DNA from: Bifidobacterium breve
Lineage (GTDB): Bacteria > Actinomycetota > Acidimicrobiia > Acidimicrobiales > Acidimicrobilacustridaceae
DNA length: 64,000 bases
NCBI GenBank assembly: GCA_945878725.1
Contig: CAMCTY010000008.1
Span: 25,709 to 89,708 of the forward strand
Direction of reading: 5' to 3'
The position numbers were made by a program, and so were the translations under genes. Of this stretch, positions 43,154-52,338 are shown piece by piece (position 1 is the first letter of the stretch; each line of letters begins with the position of its first letter). The notes under the pieces are model-generated. The model ran no database searches. It had not been told where the DNA came from and worked only from the letters and a program-made list of their open reading frames with translations.

Positions 43154-44260
43154 ATGGCTGAAAACACCGGTTCATACGAAGGCATTGATACTCCGTGGCG
43201 TCGCAGTCCCGACGAACTCACGGAACGCATTACCCCGTGGGTTCACGAGAAGTTCGGTGCTGATACCCGACTCGAGAATGTCCACGCGCCCGACAACGGA
43301 ATGTCGAGCGAGAGTCTCCTCTTCGATGTCGTCGGTCCGAACGGATCGGAAAGTTTCGTGGCGCGAATGGCCCCACTGCCGTCGCTGTTTCCTGTCTTTG
43401 AGAACTATGACATCGCGCTCCAGGCCAGTGCCATGAAACTTGCAGCCGAGCGGACATCGGTTCCGGTTCCGGCTGTGCCGTTCGTTGAACTTGATGATTC
43501 ATGGCTGGGCGTTTCGTTTTTGGTCATGAAGCGACTTCCGGGTGTGGCACCGACCGATGTTCCGCCGTACGTCTTTGGCGGTTGGGTCGCCGACATGACC
43601 AAGGCCGAGCGCGATCTCATGGAGCGCAATGCGGTGCGCACGCTTGCCGAACTCCACACAATCACGACCGAGAACGCCGACCTCTCCTTTCTTGAGCGCC
43701 CCGGGTTTGGCGCCGATCCTCTTGATCAGCATCTCGGTCACGAGCGCGGTTATTACGAATGGGCCCGCAACGGGCAGCGCTATCCGCTCATCGACCGCAC
43801 CTTCGAGTGGCTCGAGGCGAACCGGCCGACGATCACCGGCCCTACCGTCTTGAACTGGGGTGACGCCCGTCTGGGCAACATGCTTTTCGAGGGTCCCGTG
43901 CCGACGGCCGTTTTGGACTGGGAGATGGTGTGCGTTGGCCCGGCCGGCGTCGATCTGGCCTGGATGATCTTCCTGCACCGGTTCTTCCAGAACCTTGCCG
44001 AAACCTACGGAATGCCAGGTCTTCCGGACTTCATGGAGCGAGGAAAACTCGCGGCGCTCTACACGGAATACAGCGGTCAGCCGGTCGAGGCCCTCGAATG
44101 GTTCGAGGTGTTTGCTGCGCTTCGGTTCGCGATCGTCTCGGTCCGCACAAGTGTGCGCAGCGTCGAATACGGACAGATGGCTGCCCCGGCGGAACCGGAT
44201 GATCTGATCATGTTCCGGCCCCTGCTTGAGCAGATGCTTGAGGGCACCTACTGGGATTGA
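43154..44260 (+). CDS. Phosphotransferase family protein (APH/ACAD10-like kinase)
   Basis: A 368-residue protein with the protein-kinase-like fold of aminoglycoside phosphotransferases. The catalytic loop reads LNWGDARLGNMLF (Asp and Asn kept, His replaced by Asn as is common in this subgroup) and the metal motif LDWEMVCVGPAGVDLAW. Relatives next to acyl-CoA dehydrogenases (ACAD10/11-like) phosphorylate hydroxyacyl-CoA for dehydration, so a role in hydroxy-acid catabolism is more likely than antibiotic resistance. ATG 43154 lies 8 nt after TATCGT, suggesting a leaderless transcript. Confidence 0.82.
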   Translation: MAENTGSYEGIDTPWRRSPDELTERITPWVHEKFGADTRLENVHAPDNGMSSESLLFDVVGPNGSESFVARMAPLPSLFPVFENYDIALQASAMKLAAERTSVPVPAVPFVELDDSWLGVSFLVMKRLPGVAPTDVPPYVFGGWVADMTKAERDLMERNAVRTLAELHTITTENADLSFLERPGFGADPLDQHLGHERGYYEWARNGQRYPLIDRTFEWLEANRPTITGPTVLNWGDARLGNMLFEGPVPTAVLDWEMVCVGPAGVDLAWMIFLHRFFQNLAETYGMPGLPDFMERGKLAALYTEYSGQPVEALEWFEVFAALRFAIVSVRTSVRSVEYGQMAAPAEPDDLIMFRPLLEQMLEGTYWD

Positions 44261-44307
44261 CGTGTCATCCGTCACATCACAGACAAATCTGCGATACCGT
44301 GCGCGAT

Positions 44308-44790
44308 GTGAGTCGACTGGATGATCTTCGGCGGGTGGAACAGGCGTTGGTCCGGATTGCTCGGATCAGCAACGGTCGAGTTGCCGCCCGCTCTCGGACA
44401 CAACGAGCCGGTGTGGTGCTCTCGCGCCCGGCCATCACGATCCTGACGGTTCTTCGAGAGTCGGGGCCGGTTCGGCTCTCGCTTCTGGCCCGATTGACCG
44501 ATCTCGAAGCACCGCTGATTAGCAGGGAAGTGCGCGAACTTTCCGAGGTGGGATACGTACGTCGCACCGCCGACCCAACCGACGGACGAGCGGGCATCGT
44601 TGAACTGACTCCGGAAGGTCGGAGCGCGATCCATAGCTATCGCGAGGCCACTGACGAGATCATCTCGGAAACCTTTGCCGGATGGGAAGAGTGTGATCTC
44701 CGCGATCTGAGTGTTCTGCTCGATCGGGTCTCCGAAGATTTCGCTCGTAGTCCCGACCGGGCCGAGCATGGCCTACATTCGGCTTCATGA
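44308..44790 (+). CDS. MarR-family transcriptional regulator
   Basis: A 160-residue winged-helix regulator: RPAITILTVLRESGPVRLSLLARLTDLEAPLISREVREL covers helices 2-4 (the recognition helix about APLISREVRELSEVGYV), and the wing carries RRTADPTDGRAGIVELT, the usual DxRxx wing. The start is uncertain: I prefer GTG 44308, 7 nt after TACCGT (leaderless pattern); GTG 44299 is an alternative. It overlaps the following ligase by 4 nt and may regulate it. Confidence 0.85.
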   Translation: MSRLDDLRRVEQALVRIARISNGRVAARSRTQRAGVVLSRPAITILTVLRESGPVRLSLLARLTDLEAPLISREVRELSEVGYVRRTADPTDGRAGIVELTPEGRSAIHSYREATDEIISETFAGWEECDLRDLSVLLDRVSEDFARSPDRAEHGLHSAS

Positions 44791-46373
44791 CCGACGCCTC
44801 CAACGATCTTTCACAGTTATACCTACCCGTCTTCGCCGCCGATCTCATCATTGATGCGCTGGGCAAGAACCCGGACAAGCCGGCGGTGAACATCGGTGAT
44901 CGCACCATGACCGCCCGCGAAATGAGCGAACAGGTCAGTTGCTATGTGCAGGCGCTGCGCTCGAAGGGCATCTATGCCGGCACGCAGATGTCGGTGCTCG
45001 CGCTCAATCGTCCCGAGGTCCTGTTCAACATGGCGGCTAGCCAAGTGAACGCGAATCGCACGACGCCGCTGCACCCGATGGGCTCACTCGAAGATCAGGC
45101 GTACGTGCTTGGGGACTGCGGCGCTGAAGTACTCATCTTCGATCCCGACAACTTCACCGAGCGCGCCGAAGAACTGGTGAAGCGGTCGCCGGGCATCAAA
45201 CACGTGCTGGCGTTGGGACCGACAACCTTCGGCGAGGACCTCCACGCTCTCGCCAATACCTTCACGCCGGAACGTCTCGTGGCGCCGATCGTGAACGGCA
45301 GCGATCTCTCCGGTATTGCTTATTCGGGCGGAACGACAGGCAAGCCCAAGGGCATCATGAGCACGTACAGCAGTGGTGCGGCGATGACCACGATCCAGAT
45401 GTCCGAATGGCAATGGCCAGAAGAAGTTCGCTTCCTCATCTGCACGCCGCTCTCTCATGCAGGTGCTGCGTTCTTCACGCCGACTCTGCTTAAGGGTGGA
45501 TCACTCACGGTTCTGCCCGGCTTTGATCCCGAGAAGTTCATGCAGACAGTCGAGACCCATCGCATTACGGCGACGATGCTGGTGCCGACGATGCTCTACG
45601 TGTTGCTCGACCATCCGAAGTTCGATCAGTACGACCTCTCGAGCCTCGAGACCATTTTCTACGGCGCCGCCGCAATCTCGCCGACACGTCTTTCCGAAGC
45701 GATCACTCGGATGGGCAAAATCTTCTTCCAGTTCTATGGCCAGGCGGAATGCCCGATGACGATCACCGTCCTGCGTAAAGAGGATCACGATCCGAACAAC
45801 CTCGAACGACTCGCGAGTTGTGGCCGTCCGGTTCCGTGGGTCCACGTGGCGCTGCTCGACGACGACGGCAACGAGGTTCCCCACGGCGAACCTGGCGAGA
45901 TCTGTGTGCGCGGGCCCCTCAACATGAAGGGGTATCTGGGCAAGCCCGAACAGACGGCCGAGGCGTTCGCCCACGGGTGGCTGCACACGGGCGATGTCGC
46001 ACGAGCTGACGACGAGGGGTTCCTCTACATCGTCGATCGCAAGAAGGACATGATCATCACGGGCGGCTTCAACGTCTACCCCCGCGAGGTCGAGGACGTG
46101 ATTTCGTCCCATCCGGGGGTGTCGGCAGTGGCGGTGATCGGAGTGCCCGACGAAAAGTGGGGCGAATCGGTAAAGGCTGTTGTCGTTGTGCGCCCGGGGC
46201 ATGTCGTCGATGCGGACGAACTTGTTGCTCTAGTTAAGGAAGCGAAGGGAACGGTGCAGGCGCCGAAGAGCGTTGATTTCGTCGACGCGATTCCTCTGAG
46301 TGCCCTCGGAAAACCCGATAAGAAGACCCTCCGAGCCCGCTATTGGGGTGAGAACGGCCGGCAGGTGAACTAG
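44787..46373 (+). CDS. Acyl-CoA synthetase / AMP-dependent ligase
   Basis: A 528-residue adenylate-forming ligase. ATP motif IAYSGGTTGKPKGIMS (about residues 174-189), the adenylate motif QFYGQAECPMT (about 315), LHTGDVARADDEG and the C-terminal catalytic Lys in LSALGKPDKKTLR. It differs enough from the ligase at 35651 (for example in the N-terminal domain) to suggest a different substrate. ATG 44787 lies 7 nt after TACATT and overlaps the MarR stop, so it may be both co-transcribed and read from its own leaderless promoter. Confidence 0.92.
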   Translation: MTDASNDLSQLYLPVFAADLIIDALGKNPDKPAVNIGDRTMTAREMSEQVSCYVQALRSKGIYAGTQMSVLALNRPEVLFNMAASQVNANRTTPLHPMGSLEDQAYVLGDCGAEVLIFDPDNFTERAEELVKRSPGIKHVLALGPTTFGEDLHALANTFTPERLVAPIVNGSDLSGIAYSGGTTGKPKGIMSTYSSGAAMTTIQMSEWQWPEEVRFLICTPLSHAGAAFFTPTLLKGGSLTVLPGFDPEKFMQTVETHRITATMLVPTMLYVLLDHPKFDQYDLSSLETIFYGAAAISPTRLSEAITRMGKIFFQFYGQAECPMTITVLRKEDHDPNNLERLASCGRPVPWVHVALLDDDGNEVPHGEPGEICVRGPLNMKGYLGKPEQTAEAFAHGWLHTGDVARADDEGFLYIVDRKKDMIITGGFNVYPREVEDVISSHPGVSAVAVIGVPDEKWGESVKAVVVVRPGHVVDADELVALVKEAKGTVQAPKSVDFVDAIPLSALGKPDKKTLRARYWGENGRQVN

Positions 46374-46385
46374 TCCGAAATCCGG

Positions 46386-46483
46386 AGTGAATACTTCACT
46401 AGGGAAACTTTGTCGTGCCTCAGTTGCGGTGACTAGAGTCACGGTCTTGTGGCAGCGACAAACCCCTGTTCCGGTTCGGAACA
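46386..46483. promoter_or_regulatory. Three palindromes in the control region of the liv operon
   Basis: In the 183-nt gap before livHM: AGTGAATACTTCACT (46386-46400), GTGACTAGAGTCAC (46429-46442, CRP-like GTGA-N6-TCAC) and TGTTCC-N5-GGAACA (46467-46483). The region probably holds the operon promoter, though I do not see a convincing -35/-10 pair. Confidence 0.5.
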
Positions 46484-46556
46484 CTAGGGTGTCGTCGGTC
46501 ACACATCTTCAAATCCACGCGTAGGGTCTCGTCACGGAGACAGGGGGAACGAACCG

Positions 46557-48833
46557 GTGCAGCAGTTCGTGCAGTACACCATCTTGGGTCTTGTCCTCGG
46601 TGGTGTGTATTTCATCGCCGCTTCCGGCCTCGTCGTGACCTACACCACCTCGGGAATCTTCAACTTCTCCCAAGGTGCGATCGCCATGTTGGCGGCATTC
46701 ACCTATTGGCAATTTCGTTGGGGCTGGGGCTGGCCGGCTCCGATCGCCCTCTTTGTTGTTCTCGGTGTTCTTGCTCCCGCGCTCGGAGCGGTGCTCTATC
46801 AAGTCGTGATGAAAAACCTCCGGGGCACGTCAGAGGTAACCAAGATCGTCGTATCTGTCGGTGTCATGCTCGGTTTTCTTGCTCTCGCCACATGGATCTG
46901 GAATCCGACGGCAAGCTCACCCCGCAGGTTCCAGAAGTTTTTCGGAGCAAACTCGATCGTTGAGATCTTCGGCGTTCGGATCACCTGGCACGAAATCATC
47001 TCGTTCGTACTCGCTCTCGGTATCGCCGCCGGAATCCGCTTCCTCTTTGTGCGCACCCGTTCGGGCGTCGCAATGCGCGCTGTCGTTGACGATCCCGAGC
47101 TCCTCGAGCTCAACGGCGGTCGACCCGAGCGGCTCGCAACAATCTCCTGGGCCGGCGGCGCGTTTCTTGCGGCATTGGCCGGCATCCTGATCACACCGAT
47201 CACGGGTTCGTCCATGAGTGCCAATGCGCTCACGTTGCTCGTCATCGATGCATTCGCCGCCGCGATGTTCGGACGCCTCAAATCACTTCCCCGCACGTTC
47301 ATCGGTGCGATCGTGCTTGGTCTCACCAACTACTACGTCGTTGCGTACTCCCCGTCGAGTTGGACATGGACGAGCGCGTTCCGTCAGTCGATCCCGATGA
47401 TCATGCTGTTCATCATCCTGATCATCCTTCCGCAGGACCGGCTCCGAGGCGCCACCGTGTTGCGTACGCGTGAGCGCTTCCAGATGCCGACGATGCGTAC
47501 CGCATGGATCGCAGCGCTGGTCTTGATCGTCGTGGTGTTCAGCCTGCAGACCATCATGCAACCGTCGCCAATGAAGACACTTGCCTACGGCATGACACTC
47601 GCAATCATCGCCTTGTCCCTCGTGCTACTCACCGGTCTCGCCGGCGAGATCAATCTTGCGGCGCTTTCGTTCGGTGCGATCGGAACGATCGTCGTCTTCC
47701 ACTTCGGCACAACGGGCACCGGCCTCGACTCCCGCATGACGCTTTGGGGAATCATTCTCGCCTCCCTTGTTTGCGCTCTCGTCGGTGCGGTGGTGGCGCT
47801 ACCGGCGCTACGTCTCCGCGGCCTCTACCTGGCGCTCGCCACGATGGCCTTCGGTGTGTTCGTCTCCAAGATGGTGCTGAGCGAAGGTAATCCCCGTCGA
47901 CTCTTCGGTCGCGATTTCACGATCTTCCCGGGTGGCACGCTTCGGATTCCTCGCCCGCAGGTCGGTCCTGTTGATTTCAATTCCGATAAAGCCTTCCTGA
48001 CGCTGGTCACGGTCTTGTTTGCCTTGCTTGCAATTGGGCTCGTGGCGATCCGTCACAGTGGCTACGGTCGTCGACTTGCCGCCATGAAAGACAGCCCGGC
48101 TGCGTGCGCAACGCTTGGTATGAGTGTCGTCAGACTCAAGCTTTCGGTGTTTATGTTGTCGGCAGCAGTCGCCGGTCTCGGTGGCGTTCTCATGTCCGCA
48201 CAACTTGGCGCTGTCAGCGCCGAGCGCTTCGACATCTTCCTTAGCCTGTCGTTGCTCATGGTCACCGTGGTAGGTGGCATCGGGTACGCCTCGGGTGCGC
48301 TCATGGCCGGACTGTTCCTCGGATGCTCGTTGATCGCAATGACGAACACGCTCACCAAACTCAATGTCGACTACGCCAGCATCCAGGCCATTTTCGCCTT
48401 CATGATCAGCGCGGTCACCGTGCTTCCGGCCACCATCGGAATCACGATGGGCAAGAACCCGAGTGGTGCGGTTACCGACATCGTCAAGGGCCTCAACGAC
48501 ATGAAGCAGGCCAAGCCTCTTATGTTCACCGTCATCGGACTCGAAGTCGGTTTCTGGTTGCTCACGGCCACCGATGTACTCACCAACTGGAACTTCGTGA
48601 TCCTCACCGCAGTCAACCTCTTCCTGGTCCCGCCGATCGGCGGCGCAATCATGAAGAAGCGTGCGTTTGCGAAGTTTGGAATACTCCCGCCCACTCCCGC
48701 CGAATTCATCGGCATCGATCGCCCGTATACGCAGGGCGATCTCGATGAGATGGAAATCGTCCTCGGTCTCGACGCACTCGGTGTCGCTGCCCCCGTCCTC
48801 CACGAAGGGGAGCCCGCTCATGCCCCTGCTTGA
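46557..48833 (+). CDS. Fused branched-chain amino acid/amide ABC transporter permease (LivH-LivM)
   Basis: A 758-residue membrane protein joining two permeases usually made separately. Residues about 1-300 are LivH-like (YTILGLVLGGVYFIAASGLVVTYTTSGIFNFSQG at the start) and from about 340 LivM-like (GLAGEINLAALSFGAIG, AALRLRGLYLALATMAFG-type segment, then IRHSGYGRRLAAMKDSPAACATLG). The C-terminus adds more hydrophobic segments and a cytoplasmic tail, longer than usual. GTG 46557 has GGGGGA 9 nt upstream. Works with the two downstream ATPases to import branched amino acids or small carboxylates/amides; no binding protein is encoded nearby. Confidence 0.9.
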   Translation: MQQFVQYTILGLVLGGVYFIAASGLVVTYTTSGIFNFSQGAIAMLAAFTYWQFRWGWGWPAPIALFVVLGVLAPALGAVLYQVVMKNLRGTSEVTKIVVSVGVMLGFLALATWIWNPTASSPRRFQKFFGANSIVEIFGVRITWHEIISFVLALGIAAGIRFLFVRTRSGVAMRAVVDDPELLELNGGRPERLATISWAGGAFLAALAGILITPITGSSMSANALTLLVIDAFAAAMFGRLKSLPRTFIGAIVLGLTNYYVVAYSPSSWTWTSAFRQSIPMIMLFIILIILPQDRLRGATVLRTRERFQMPTMRTAWIAALVLIVVVFSLQTIMQPSPMKTLAYGMTLAIIALSLVLLTGLAGEINLAALSFGAIGTIVVFHFGTTGTGLDSRMTLWGIILASLVCALVGAVVALPALRLRGLYLALATMAFGVFVSKMVLSEGNPRRLFGRDFTIFPGGTLRIPRPQVGPVDFNSDKAFLTLVTVLFALLAIGLVAIRHSGYGRRLAAMKDSPAACATLGMSVVRLKLSVFMLSAAVAGLGGVLMSAQLGAVSAERFDIFLSLSLLMVTVVGGIGYASGALMAGLFLGCSLIAMTNTLTKLNVDYASIQAIFAFMISAVTVLPATIGITMGKNPSGAVTDIVKGLNDMKQAKPLMFTVIGLEVGFWLLTATDVLTNWNFVILTAVNLFLVPPIGGAIMKKRAFAKFGILPPTPAEFIGIDRPYTQGDLDEMEIVLGLDALGVAAPVLHEGEPAHAPA

Positions 48834-49566
48834 AACTGTCGGCGTCAAAGTTCGCTTCGGTGGAAACGTCGCCCTCGATGACGTGTCGATCAGCATCGAA
48901 CCCGGAACCATTACGGGCCTCATTGGTCCGAACGGTGCCGGCAAGACGACGCTGTTCAACGCGATCACCGGTCTTCAGAGTGTGTCGTCCGGTTCGATAC
49001 TGCTCAACGGCAAGGACATCACCAAGTTCGCTCCGCACAAGCGGGCCCGGCTTGGCCTGGCTCGTACGTTCCAGCGTCTTGAACTCTTCACGTCGCTCTC
49101 GGTGCGTGACAACATCCGAGTTGCTGGTGAGATTCGCAATCGATGGAAGTCCATCGGTGGCGGGCGGATGGACGCAACGGCGGAAGCCGATCGCATCATT
49201 GACCTAGTGGGTCTGCGCGATGTGGCCGACCGCGAGGTTGGGGAGATCCCGACCGGCAAGGCCCGCGTCGTCGAACTGGCCCGCGCTCTCATGATCCAGC
49301 CGAATCTGCTGCTGCTCGACGAGCCCGCCTCCGGTCAGACCGAAGACGAGACGGAACAATTCGGCAAACTCCTGCGCACGCTCGCAGCAGAGGGCGGGCT
49401 CGGCATTTGCCTTGTCGAACACGACATGGACCTCGTCATGAATGTCTGCGAGACAATCCATGTGCTCGAGTTCGGTCGCATCATCTCAAGTGGTTCGGCT
49501 GAACATGTCCGCTCGGATCCTCTCGTAATCGATGCCTATCTCGGAGCACCGGAGAGTGTCGGATGA
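48820..49566 (+). CDS. ABC transporter ATP-binding protein, LivG type
   Basis: A 248-residue ATPase. Walker A GPNGAGKTT (about residues 36-44), a LivG-type Q-loop region (ARTFQRLELF), Walker B LLLLDEPASG and the H-loop Glu-His (CLVEHDMDLVM). The signature is atypical: IPTGKARVVELARAL where LSGGQ-like sequences are usual; Pro-Thr-Gly variants occur in some LivG proteins. ATG 48820 follows AAGGGGAG and overlaps the permease end by 14 nt. Confidence 0.92.
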   Translation: MPLLETVGVKVRFGGNVALDDVSISIEPGTITGLIGPNGAGKTTLFNAITGLQSVSSGSILLNGKDITKFAPHKRARLGLARTFQRLELFTSLSVRDNIRVAGEIRNRWKSIGGGRMDATAEADRIIDLVGLRDVADREVGEIPTGKARVVELARALMIQPNLLLLDEPASGQTEDETEQFGKLLRTLAAEGGLGICLVEHDMDLVMNVCETIHVLEFGRIISSGSAEHVRSDPLVIDAYLGAPESVG

Positions 49567-50306
49567 GTGCCACCATTTCTGACTCGCATCTCTCCAACCA
49601 CGATGGCAACGGACCACTGCTCGAACTTTCTGGTGTTCGAGCCGCGTACGGAACTATCGAAGTTCTGCACGGTGTTGATCTTGTCGTTCCGCAGGGTTCT
49701 GTAGTCGCACTTCTCGGACCAAATGGCGCCGGCAAGTCGACGATTCTGAAAGTCTGTTCGGGGCTCCTGCAGCCGACCGCCGGCGAGGTACGTGTCGCCG
49801 GTCGCGTGATCAATGGCGCCACCGCCGATCAGTTGGCCCGGTTGGGCCTCTGCACGATCCCTGAAGGCAAGGGAGTCTTCCCGAACCTCACGGTTCGAGA
49901 AAACCTCTGGATGGCCACCATGTCCGGAGTGTCGCTTTCCGACGTCGAGGAGATTGCGTACGCGCGGTTCCCCCGATTGGGCGAGCGCCGCAAGCAGTTA
50001 GCCGGCACGATGTCGGGCGGAGAGCAGCAGATGCTCTCCATGGCTCGTGCATTGTCGGTCAACCCTGCACTATTGCTGCTCGATGAGCTGTCAATGGGAT
50101 TGGCCCCGCTTATCGTGGCCAACCTCTACGAGATCGTTGCTCAGGTCTCGGAAGAGGGAGTATCGATCCTGGTGTCCGAGCAATTTGCTCGAACGGTTTT
50201 GGGCATTGCCCATTACGCCGCGATCGTGCTTCACGGGAATGTGACCCGCGTGGGAACACCCGCTGAGCTTGAAGATGAACTGTCCGCCGCTTACCTGGGC
50301 TCGTGA
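49563..50306 (+). CDS. ABC transporter ATP-binding protein, LivF type
   Basis: A 247-residue partner ATPase. Walker A GPNGAGKST (about residues 52-60), IPEGKGVFPNLTVRENL typical of LivF, signature MSGGEQQMLSMARAL and Walker B LLLLDELSMGLAP (Leu where Pro is usual in DEP). Overlaps livG by 4 nt. An N-terminal extension of about 17 residues precedes the core. Confidence 0.93.
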   Translation: MSATISDSHLSNHDGNGPLLELSGVRAAYGTIEVLHGVDLVVPQGSVVALLGPNGAGKSTILKVCSGLLQPTAGEVRVAGRVINGATADQLARLGLCTIPEGKGVFPNLTVRENLWMATMSGVSLSDVEEIAYARFPRLGERRKQLAGTMSGGEQQMLSMARALSVNPALLLLDELSMGLAPLIVANLYEIVAQVSEEGVSILVSEQFARTVLGIAHYAAIVLHGNVTRVGTPAELEDELSAAYLGS

Positions 50307-50310
50307 GGTC

Positions 50311-50679
50311 ATGGAAAATACTGAAGACACAAACAACAATCGCATCGACCAGTTCAAGGCTGATGTGTCCGACATGAATCTGAAGACCGGCAGCGCCAGC
50401 CGCGAGTCGCTTTTCCAGATCCTTGGTTTCCTCTTGATGGTTGGCGGTGTTGTGGGCGCGCTCGTTGCCTACATCTCGTCGGGCAATCTCGATGACGCCC
50501 GCGACATCCAGTCGATGATCGTGCTGGCCGTCGCACTCGGTGCACTCACCGTGTTCGGTGCTGCGATCTTCCTGCGCTACTCGCTGGCTCGTTTCCTGCG
50601 CATGTGGTTGCTTCGTCAGCTCTTCGAGGGCCAATCCAACACCGATCGGATCGTCGACGCCGTCTCCGGACGTAGCTGA
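50311..50679 (+). CDS. Small membrane protein of unknown function, end of liv operon
   Basis: A 122-residue protein with a hydrophilic N-terminus (about 35 residues), two membrane helices (about 36-58 and 70-92) and a basic C-terminus. It begins 4 nt after livF, with GAGG before ATG 50311. No family motif is recognised. The coupling with livF suggests it accompanies the transporter, but this is inference from position only. Confidence 0.75.
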   Translation: MENTEDTNNNRIDQFKADVSDMNLKTGSASRESLFQILGFLLMVGGVVGALVAYISSGNLDDARDIQSMIVLAVALGALTVFGAAIFLRYSLARFLRMWLLRQLFEGQSNTDRIVDAVSGRS

Positions 50680-50684
50680 CCCTG

Positions 50685-51488
50685 ATGGGAACTATTGCGA
50701 TCACCGGCGCTGGCTCGGGAATCGGCGCGGCAACCGCCGCCCGGTTGCGTGCCGATGGCCACACAGTCATCGGGGTCGATCTCAAGAATGCCGAGATCGA
50801 AGTCGATCTCGGCACCGAGGCGGGTCGCGCTCAAGCCATCGAACGGGTCGCCGAACTGAGTGGCGGCGTACTGAACGGCCTCGTCCCGTGTGCAGGCATC
50901 TCGGGGCTGCCGGGTCGTCCGGCGTCGCTTCTCGTGTCGGTCAACTACTTCGGCACGGTGAGGCTCCTTGAGGGCCTGCGGCCGCTACTCGCCGCCGGTG
51001 TTCCGTCGGCGGCAGTCGCGATCAGTTCCAATTCGACGACCTGTCAGCCGGGTTACTCAATGGATCTGGTCAACGCCTGTCTGTTGGGTGACGAAGACGC
51101 GGCCCGAACCGTTGCCGATCAGGGCGACTCGATCAATGCCTACCCCGCCACCAAGAATGCTGTGGCCAAGTGGGTTCGCCGCAATGCCATCACCCCGGAG
51201 TGGGCCGGTGCAGGTATCACGCTCAACGCCATCGCCCCCGGGATGATTGCCACCCCAATGGTGCAGGAGGGTTACGACGATCCCACCATCCGCCCAGGCA
51301 TGGAAATGTTCGCGTCGTCCATCCCGATGGGCGGTGCTGGTGATCCTGCGCAGATCGCTGGCCTTCTGGCGTTCCTCCTCGGCCCCGATGCGCGCTTCTT
51401 CTGCGGTTCGGTCATCTTCTGCGACGGTGGCACCGATGCCACGTTCCGCACGAACGACTGGCCGGCCCTTTGGAAACCGCAGGGCTGA
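50685..51488 (+). CDS. Short-chain dehydrogenase/reductase
   Basis: A 267-residue SDR with TGAGSGIGAATAARL at the N-terminus, a shortened middle (VDLKNAEIEVDLGTEAG), CAGISG for the NNAG strand, Ser-rich ISSNSTT and catalytic YPATKNAVAKW (Tyr/Lys), then GGAGDPAQIAGLLAFL. The pattern resembles 3-alpha-hydroxysteroid dehydrogenase/carbonyl reductases, which have the same short middle. Only 5 nt after the membrane protein, so probably the last gene of the liv transcript. Confidence 0.88.
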   Translation: MGTIAITGAGSGIGAATAARLRADGHTVIGVDLKNAEIEVDLGTEAGRAQAIERVAELSGGVLNGLVPCAGISGLPGRPASLLVSVNYFGTVRLLEGLRPLLAAGVPSAAVAISSNSTTCQPGYSMDLVNACLLGDEDAARTVADQGDSINAYPATKNAVAKWVRRNAITPEWAGAGITLNAIAPGMIATPMVQEGYDDPTIRPGMEMFASSIPMGGAGDPAQIAGLLAFLLGPDARFFCGSVIFCDGGTDATFRTNDWPALWKPQG

Positions 51489-51495
51489 TTCATCA

Positions 51496-51538
51496 ATCAG
51501 TTCGTCGGCAGGCCGCATCAGCCTTCCGATGAACTGAT
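51496..51538. terminator. Bidirectional terminator between convergent SDR genes
   Basis: A 13-bp stem (ATCAGTTCGTCGG / CCGATGAACTGAT, one G-T pair) with a 17-nt loop that can itself pair GGC/GCC. Confidence 0.7.
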
Positions 51539-51546
51539 GATTGGTG

Positions 51547-52338
51547 TCACATTCCGCTGAAGACACCACGCATGTTCGCGAGCCACGCATTGACGTCGGC
51601 GTTGCGTTTGGCCGCGGTCGTTTCTTCCCGCGCTGACGTGAAGGTCACGAAGACATCTGTGGCGAGGGAGTCAAGCAACGCGACGGCGACGTCTTCGCTT
51701 GTGGACGCTGTGGCCGGATCAGTGGGAAACGGTTTGTTGTTTCCGGGCTTCTCGGTCGAGAACTCACTAAGGGTTGTGCCGGGGACGAAAAGATGGGCGC
51801 GCACGCCGGTCTTGCCGAGTTCGACGTAGAGGCCCTCGGTGAAGAATTCGAGTGCCGCTTTGCTGGCGGAGTAGGCGCTCACGCCGAAGGCCGCCATGTG
51901 GACGCCCATTGATGACACGTTGACGATGTGGCCAGCATTGCGCTCGAGCATTCCTGGAAGTACGGCGAGGGTCATTCGCGCCGGCGAGAAATAGTTGATG
52001 CGCATGACGCTTTCGAGATCCTCGGGCGACATCTCGTCAGTTCGGCGTCGCTTCGGTACGCCGGCATTGTTGATGAGTACATCGATGCGCCCATCGAGAG
52101 CGGAAGTGAGGCGCCCAATAAGCGGCTCGATCCCGTCAAGATCGGCCAGATCGGCAACTTCGAGTAGCGAATCGGCCGAGTACGCCCGGCATTGTTCGAG
52201 AACCTCCGCAAGTCGATCGCCCCGTCGGGCCACCAGCGCAACCCGTGCGCCGCGGCGGGCGGCTTCAACGGCGACTGCCGCGCCTATGCCAGACGAGGCT
52301 CCGGTCACGACGATGTTCAGACCGGCGAGATCGCTCAT
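51547..52338 (-). CDS. Short-chain dehydrogenase/reductase
   Basis: A 263-residue classical SDR: TGASSGIGAAVAVEAARRGA, NNAGVPKRRR, NVSSMGVHMAAFGVSAYSASKAALEFF (catalytic Ser, Tyr, Lys) and a C-terminus lacking the FabG-type DGG motif. It is the last gene of a minus-strand run of seven. ATG 52338 overlaps the upstream TGA by one base. Confidence 0.9.
   Translation of the reverse strand: MSDLAGLNIVVTGASSGIGAAVAVEAARRGARVALVARRGDRLAEVLEQCRAYSADSLLEVADLADLDGIEPLIGRLTSALDGRIDVLINNAGVPKRRRTDEMSPEDLESVMRINYFSPARMTLAVLPGMLERNAGHIVNVSSMGVHMAAFGVSAYSASKAALEFFTEGLYVELGKTGVRAHLFVPGTTLSEFSTEKPGNNKPFPTDPATASTSEDVAVALLDSLATDVFVTFTSAREETTAAKRNADVNAWLANMRGVFSGM

Noticed and set aside
43154..44260. Aminoglycoside resistance gene
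   Set aside because: The kinase fold is right, but the surrounding fatty-acid genes and the NWGDARLGN loop fit the ACAD10/11-type catabolic kinases better.
47808..48968. A 386-codon minus-strand frame inside livHM
   Set aside because: Antisense to a clear two-domain permease, very rich in Asp, His and Arg, with no motif. A shadow frame.
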